The notes under the pieces: model-generated
What the model saw: the letters and a program-made list of their open reading frames with translations, nothing else
Told to the model about the DNA's origin: nothing
Database searches by the model: none
Shown here: positions 31,319-34,353 of the stretch, one piece after another
Numbering within the stretch: position 1 is the first letter of the stretch
How the letters are laid out: each line of letters begins with the position of its first letter
Position numbers and translations under genes: made by a program
DNA from: Candidatus Thermoplasmatota archaeon
Lineage (GTDB): Archaea; Thermoplasmatota; E2; UBA202; DSCA01
DNA: 34,353 nucleotides
Direction: 5' to 3'
Assembly: GCA_034660695.1 (NCBI GenBank)
Contig: JAYEJS010000073.1
Span: 1-34,353 of the forward strand

Positions 31319-32371
31319 ATGAGTGGAACAAAAGATTTTCTGAGAAAGTTATCCAATGCACATGGAGTGTCAGGGCATGAAGATAGCATAAGGGAGATAG
31401 TGAGGAAAGAAATTGAGGATTATACCGACGAAATCAGGATTGATGGCATGGGCAATTTAATTGCTGTCAAAAATGGAAAGAAGCCGTCTATAATGATGGC
31501 TGCCCATATGGACGAGATAGGGCTTGTCATCAAATATATAGATAAAAATGGATTCATAAACTTCGTGAAATTCGGGGGGTGGTTTGACCAGACTTTGCTC
31601 AATAATAGGGTGGTAATTCACTCCCCTCACGGCAATTTTTATGGGGTTATAGGCTCAAAACCGCCGCATCTCATGGAAGAAGAGGAAAGAAAAAAAATCA
31701 TTAAGGCAGAGAACATGTTCATAGACATCGGGGCAAAGGACGAAAAAGAAGTGGAGGAACTGGGCATCCGTCCCGGGACACCGGTAACCCTTGACAGGGA
31801 TTTTAGAGAACTTCAGGGAAGCAGAGTTACGGGCAAGGCGATGGATAACAGGGCAGGAATTGTCATGATGGTAGAAGCATTGAAAAGGACAAAGACAAAT
31901 GCTGCAGTTTATGCTGTCGGGACTGTACAGGAAGAAGTCGGATTAAAGGGGGCAAAGACGTCTGCCTTTGGGCTGAATCCCGACGTTGCGTTGGTCAGCG
32001 AGACGGCAATAGCCGGGGACTGCCCCGGACTCAAAGAAAAGGATTCTTCACTGAAATTGGGTGAAGGGCCTGTCATAACGGTCACAGATGCATCTGGAAG
32101 GGGATTGATAACAGTGCCCCCTGTCATGAAATGGCTTGAGGACACGGCAAAGGAGAATAACATTCCATGTCAGCTAGATGTTTCATCTGGTGGCACAACA
32201 GATGCAGCAACCATTCATCTGACCAGGGCGGGCATTCTCTGTGGTGTGATAAGCGTGCCAACCCGGTACATGCATTCTGGAGTGGAAGTTATTGATGTAA
32301 CGGACTTAGAAAAGAGTGCAGAGTTGATGGCACATGCCTTAGAGACTGCTGGCAGGTACTTCAGCATATGA
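31319..32371 (+). CDS. M42-family metal-dependent aminopeptidase (TET/endoglucanase-like)
   Basis: This 350-residue protein has the dinuclear-metal ligands of M42: AAHMDEIGL (His63), MDNRAG (bridging Asp176), VQEEVGLKGA (Glu205-Glu206, catalytic and metal), SETAIAGD (about residue 228) and YMHSGVEVID (His319). The family forms large tetrahedral 12-mers in the cytoplasm that trim peptides from the N-terminus. It fits as the intracellular partner of the secreted proteases encoded in the window. The 3' end overlaps trm5 by 11 bases, convergent. Confidence 0.93.
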   Translation: MSGTKDFLRKLSNAHGVSGHEDSIREIVRKEIEDYTDEIRIDGMGNLIAVKNGKKPSIMMAAHMDEIGLVIKYIDKNGFINFVKFGGWFDQTLLNNRVVIHSPHGNFYGVIGSKPPHLMEEEERKKIIKAENMFIDIGAKDEKEVEELGIRPGTPVTLDRDFRELQGSRVTGKAMDNRAGIVMMVEALKRTKTNAAVYAVGTVQEEVGLKGAKTSAFGLNPDVALVSETAIAGDCPGLKEKDSSLKLGEGPVITVTDASGRGLITVPPVMKWLEDTAKENNIPCQLDVSSGGTTDAATIHLTRAGILCGVISVPTRYMHSGVEVIDVTDLEKSAELMAHALETAGRYFSI

Positions 32372-33356
32372 GTAAATCTACTCCGATTTTAACTTCCCTT
32401 GGCGAGTAACTGCCCACCACTCTCCAGTTCTTTATCTCTGCCTTTTTTTCCTTTTTCTTAGCCTCATTTCTAAGCCAGTCCAATCTTTCTTCTATTTTGT
32501 TTTTTTCTATTATCTCGTAATAATGGATGGATTTGCCGGCGTTTACCGCCGTCGGGAAAAATTCATAAGAACGGTGCGGAAGATTCATTATTATATGGTC
32601 GGCCGTACCCAATGATGGGATGATATCCATTGCATCGCCTTCCATTACCTCAACAATATCATCAACTCCATTTCTTTTCACATTTATGTTCGCATATTTT
32701 ACAGCATAAGGATTTACATCTATTGCATACACCTTTGATGGCTTCGCCATCTTTGCGATAATCACGGAGAAGGGAGCAACTCCAGCGAACATGTCTATGA
32801 CGACATCTCCCGGTTTAACACATCCTGCAGTTCTTTTTCGTTCGGTAGCCAGCCGGGGAGAATAATAGACCTTTGCCACATCTACCATTATTTTTGCCCC
32901 ATACTCACTATGGATGGTTTCTGTCCTCTCTTCACCTGCTATTACCTTCAAATCCCTGATTCTATAATCGTCTCTCACTCCATTGTCCATACAAACCACT
33001 TTTATGTTTTTGTTTGTCGAGAGTATTGCATCGCCTATTTCTTCTTTATATTTCAGCAGTTCTGACGGAATTCGTATTATGGCGATATCGCCTATTACGT
33101 CAAACGATGAAATTGTCCTGTCTACCGATATTTTTGATGCAAGGATATCCCTAAAATTTTGCTTTTTTTCCATCAATTTAAAATCCATTTTTTTCAAGAC
33201 ACCTTCATTCACATGAACTTCCCTGGCCACTGGAAGATAAACGCAATTTTCATCGCATCTTATTTTTAAATCCGTTCTCAGCAGCTGTCCTTCCATCAAC
33301 TCATGTCTTACCAACTCGGCTTTTTCTCGTGGAACCGCAATGCAGAAGGATTTCAT
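32361..33356 (-). CDS. trm5: tRNA (guanine-37-N1)-methyltransferase Trm5
   Basis: This 331-residue enzyme methylates N1 of G37 next to the anticodon and prevents frameshifting. The D1-D2 N-terminal region (1-110) is followed by IHSEYGAKIMVDVAKVYYSP, the SAM motif DMFAGVAPFSVIIAK and AIDVNPYAVKYANIN. The MNLPHRSYEF catalytic motif marks Trm5. The C-terminal SYSPREVKIGVDLLI matches the family. The ATG at 33356 is preferred over a TTG one codon upstream. It is divergent from dphB with only 47 bases between start codons. Confidence 0.93.
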   Translation of the reverse strand: MKSFCIAVPREKAELVRHELMEGQLLRTDLKIRCDENCVYLPVAREVHVNEGVLKKMDFKLMEKKQNFRDILASKISVDRTISSFDVIGDIAIIRIPSELLKYKEEIGDAILSTNKNIKVVCMDNGVRDDYRIRDLKVIAGEERTETIHSEYGAKIMVDVAKVYYSPRLATERKRTAGCVKPGDVVIDMFAGVAPFSVIIAKMAKPSKVYAIDVNPYAVKYANINVKRNGVDDIVEVMEGDAMDIIPSLGTADHIIMNLPHRSYEFFPTAVNAGKSIHYYEIIEKNKIEERLDWLRNEAKKKEKKAEIKNWRVVGSYSPREVKIGVDLLIC

Positions 33357-33373
33357 CAAAACTCTATGATATG

Positions 33374-33384
33374 TTTATATATAT
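33374..33384. promoter_or_regulatory. Shared, near-symmetric TATA element between trm5 and dphB
   Basis: tttatatatat is centred about 25 bases upstream of both ATGs (33356 minus, 33404 plus). In each direction it has the spacing of a leaderless promoter, and the 47-base gap offers no second box. Confidence 0.5.
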
Positions 33385-33403
33385 CATTAATGGTTAAAAG
33401 GCG

Positions 33404-34183
33404 ATGGGCGAACTGGTATTCATAGGATTGGGATTGTGGGGCAATAAGGACATGACGCTGGCTGGCCTAAAGGAAGCAAGGTCATGCGAAAAAATATTTG
33501 CAGAGTTTTATACCAGCATGCTAGAGGCTCCAATAAAAAAAATTGAAAAAATGATAGGCAAACCAATAGTTCTACTGGAAAGGGAGAATGTAGAAAATGG
33601 GAAAATAATTCTTGATGAAGCAAGCAAAAAAAAGGTGTGCTTGTTAACGGGAGGAGATCCCATGACTGCCACAACCCATATCGATCTTCGTTTGAGGGCA
33701 ATGGAAAGAGGGATATCTACAAAGGTGGTGCACGGAATAAGTATAATGACCGCTGCCGCAGGACTGCTCGGCCTCCAGACATACAAGTTTGGCAGAACCA
33801 CCACTCTTGCATTCCCAGAACAAAATTACTTTCCCTGCTCGCCCTATGAAGTTATTGGAGAAAATATGAAGAGAGGGCTGCACACCCTTGTTTTATTGGA
33901 TATAACTAAAGAGGGATACATGACCGCAAATGAGGGCATAAGACTGCTTATCGAGATGGAAAGAAGAATGAAAGGGGGGGTTATAGGCGAAAAAACGCTG
34001 ATGACAGTAGTTGCAAGAGCTTCTTCACCGTCGCCCACCATAATGGCAGGCTATCCAGACAGATTGATAAAAATGGATTTCGGGCCGCCGCTTCACTGCA
34101 TAGTCATACCGGGGAAGTTACATTTCATGGAAGCAAAAGCACTGGTTATGCTTGCAAAGGCGCCAGAAGAAATATTGGAATGA
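33404..34183 (+). CDS. dphB: Diphthine synthase DphB
   Basis: This 259-residue SAM-dependent methylase of the diphthamide pathway modifies a histidine on elongation factor aEF2. The N-terminus LVFIGLGLWGNKDMTLAGL, the TGGDPMTATTHIDLRLRAME motif and HGISIMTAAAGLLGLQTYKF are intact. YPDRLIKMDFGPPLHCIVIP closes the SAM site. Length is normal. The other pathway genes (dph2, dph6) are not in the window. A structured RNA candidate follows 40 bases after the stop. Confidence 0.94.
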   Translation: MGELVFIGLGLWGNKDMTLAGLKEARSCEKIFAEFYTSMLEAPIKKIEKMIGKPIVLLERENVENGKIILDEASKKKVCLLTGGDPMTATTHIDLRLRAMERGISTKVVHGISIMTAAAGLLGLQTYKFGRTTTLAFPEQNYFPCSPYEVIGENMKRGLHTLVLLDITKEGYMTANEGIRLLIEMERRMKGGVIGEKTLMTVVARASSPSPTIMAGYPDRLIKMDFGPPLHCIVIPGKLHFMEAKALVMLAKAPEEILE

Positions 34184-34223
34184 AAGAGCTATAATCATAA
34201 ATAAATGCTGGATGAGATGAATA

Positions 34224-34322
34224 TATTTGTTTAGTCAACGGGATGAGAACGCTCTGGGCTAAAGTCCGGAGTAGCCAGCAATTTCAAGGACAAGGAATAA
34301 ACGATAATCAGCTAAACAAATA
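34224..34322 (+). ncRNA. Candidate structured non-coding RNA, family unknown
   Basis: A perfect 11-base-pair terminal stem joins TATTTGTTTAG (34224-34234) to CTAAACAAATA (34312-34322). Inside, CTGGGCTA (34254-34261) pairs with TAGCCAG (34272-34278) with one bulged G and a 10-base loop. AT-rich ataatcataaataaa sequence (about 34192-34206) provides a TATA-like box, and a T-rich tail (34331-34353) resembles an archaeal terminator. No long frame covers it. It is too short for RNase P or 7S RNA, lacks C/D boxes and tRNA arms, and matches no riboswitch I recognise. Confidence 0.5.
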
Positions 34323-34353
34323 CGAAATTATTTTAATTTCATTAAAATTTTTT
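34323..34353 (+). terminator. T-rich terminator-like tail
   Basis: A weak gaaat/atttc inverted repeat (34324-34340) is followed by attaaaatttttt at the window edge, as expected behind an archaeal RNA gene. The window ends here. Confidence 0.35.

Noticed and set aside
34224-34322. RNase P RNA or tRNA with intron
   Set aside because: Only aaagtccgg resembles RNase P conserved region I; region V is missing and the element is about 100 bases. No acceptor, D or T arm is found.
1-34353. CRISPR arrays, rRNA operons or replication origin
   Set aside because: No series of regularly spaced direct repeats of 23-40 bases was seen, no 16S or 23S motifs, and no Cdc6/Orc gene with repeats. The only regular repeats are coding units of the PQQ protein.

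Overview
The window is archaeal chromosomal DNA, most likely from the Thermoplasmata side of the Euryarchaeota. Archaeal marker genes are present: TATA-binding protein, aIF5A, diphthine synthase (DphB), Trm5, archaeosine synthase ArcS and the tRNA C56 methylase Trm56. Several starts lie about 23-30 bases downstream of a TATA-like box, as expected for leaderless transcripts. The lineage is an inference. The set of secreted proteases (M28, C25 gingipain-like and C1 papain-like, with PKD, PQQ-propeller and beta-helix proteins) resembles what is reported for protein-degrading sediment Thermoplasmata such as Marine Benthic Group D.

Layout. 1-400: the first codons of a serine recombinase leave the window at its left edge, followed by hairpins and AT-rich inverted repeats. 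400-3,430: a SAM-methyltransferase-like gene, then a TrpB2 / COG3199 NAD-kinase-like pair on the minus strand. 3,670-13,200: an extracellular block with a Hint-Hint-PKD-M28 protein (broken by one frameshift and one in-frame TAG), a PQQ propeller protein, a NosD-like beta-helix protein, a small membrane peptide, a 5S rRNA-like fragment, an ACT-domain regulator and a C25 protease. 13,270-16,520: lipoproteins, tRNA-Thr(CGT), an AbrB fragment, and an operon of a membrane protein, Trm56 fused to an HD domain, and PdxT (frameshifted). 16,830-24,520: a second AbrB remnant, aIF5A, a histone-deacetylase-family hydrolase, a QueF-fold enzyme, an acyl-CoA synthetase with a structured upstream region, two metallophosphoesterases, a membrane protein and a SerA-like dehydrogenase. 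24,540-29,990: a C1 protease, ArcS, a phosphoesterase / ribbon-helix-helix / dodecin operon, tRNA-Leu(CAG) and TBP. 30,000-31,260: a scrambled island with an IS remnant and a 5'-truncated gene. 31,319-34,183: an M42 aminopeptidase, then Trm5 and DphB transcribed divergently from what looks like one shared TATA element. The window ends in a probable structured non-coding RNA gene (about 34,224-34,322).

Two themes link the genes. One is extracellular protein and peptide breakdown (M28, C25, C1 proteases outside; M42 inside). The other is modification of the translation apparatus (ArcS, QueF-fold enzyme, Trm5, Trm56, hypusine-bearing aIF5A, DphB). The most unusual items are the tandem Hint domains in a secreted peptidase, the second without its nucleophilic cysteine; the TAG that splits the same gene; dispersed AbrB fragments sharing a 23-base perfect repeat; the Trm56-HD fusion; and the structured RNA candidates at 18,932-19,000 and 34,224-34,322. 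Two frameshifts lie in homopolymer runs (6 T and 7 A), so sequencing error has to be excluded before those genes are called pseudogenes.
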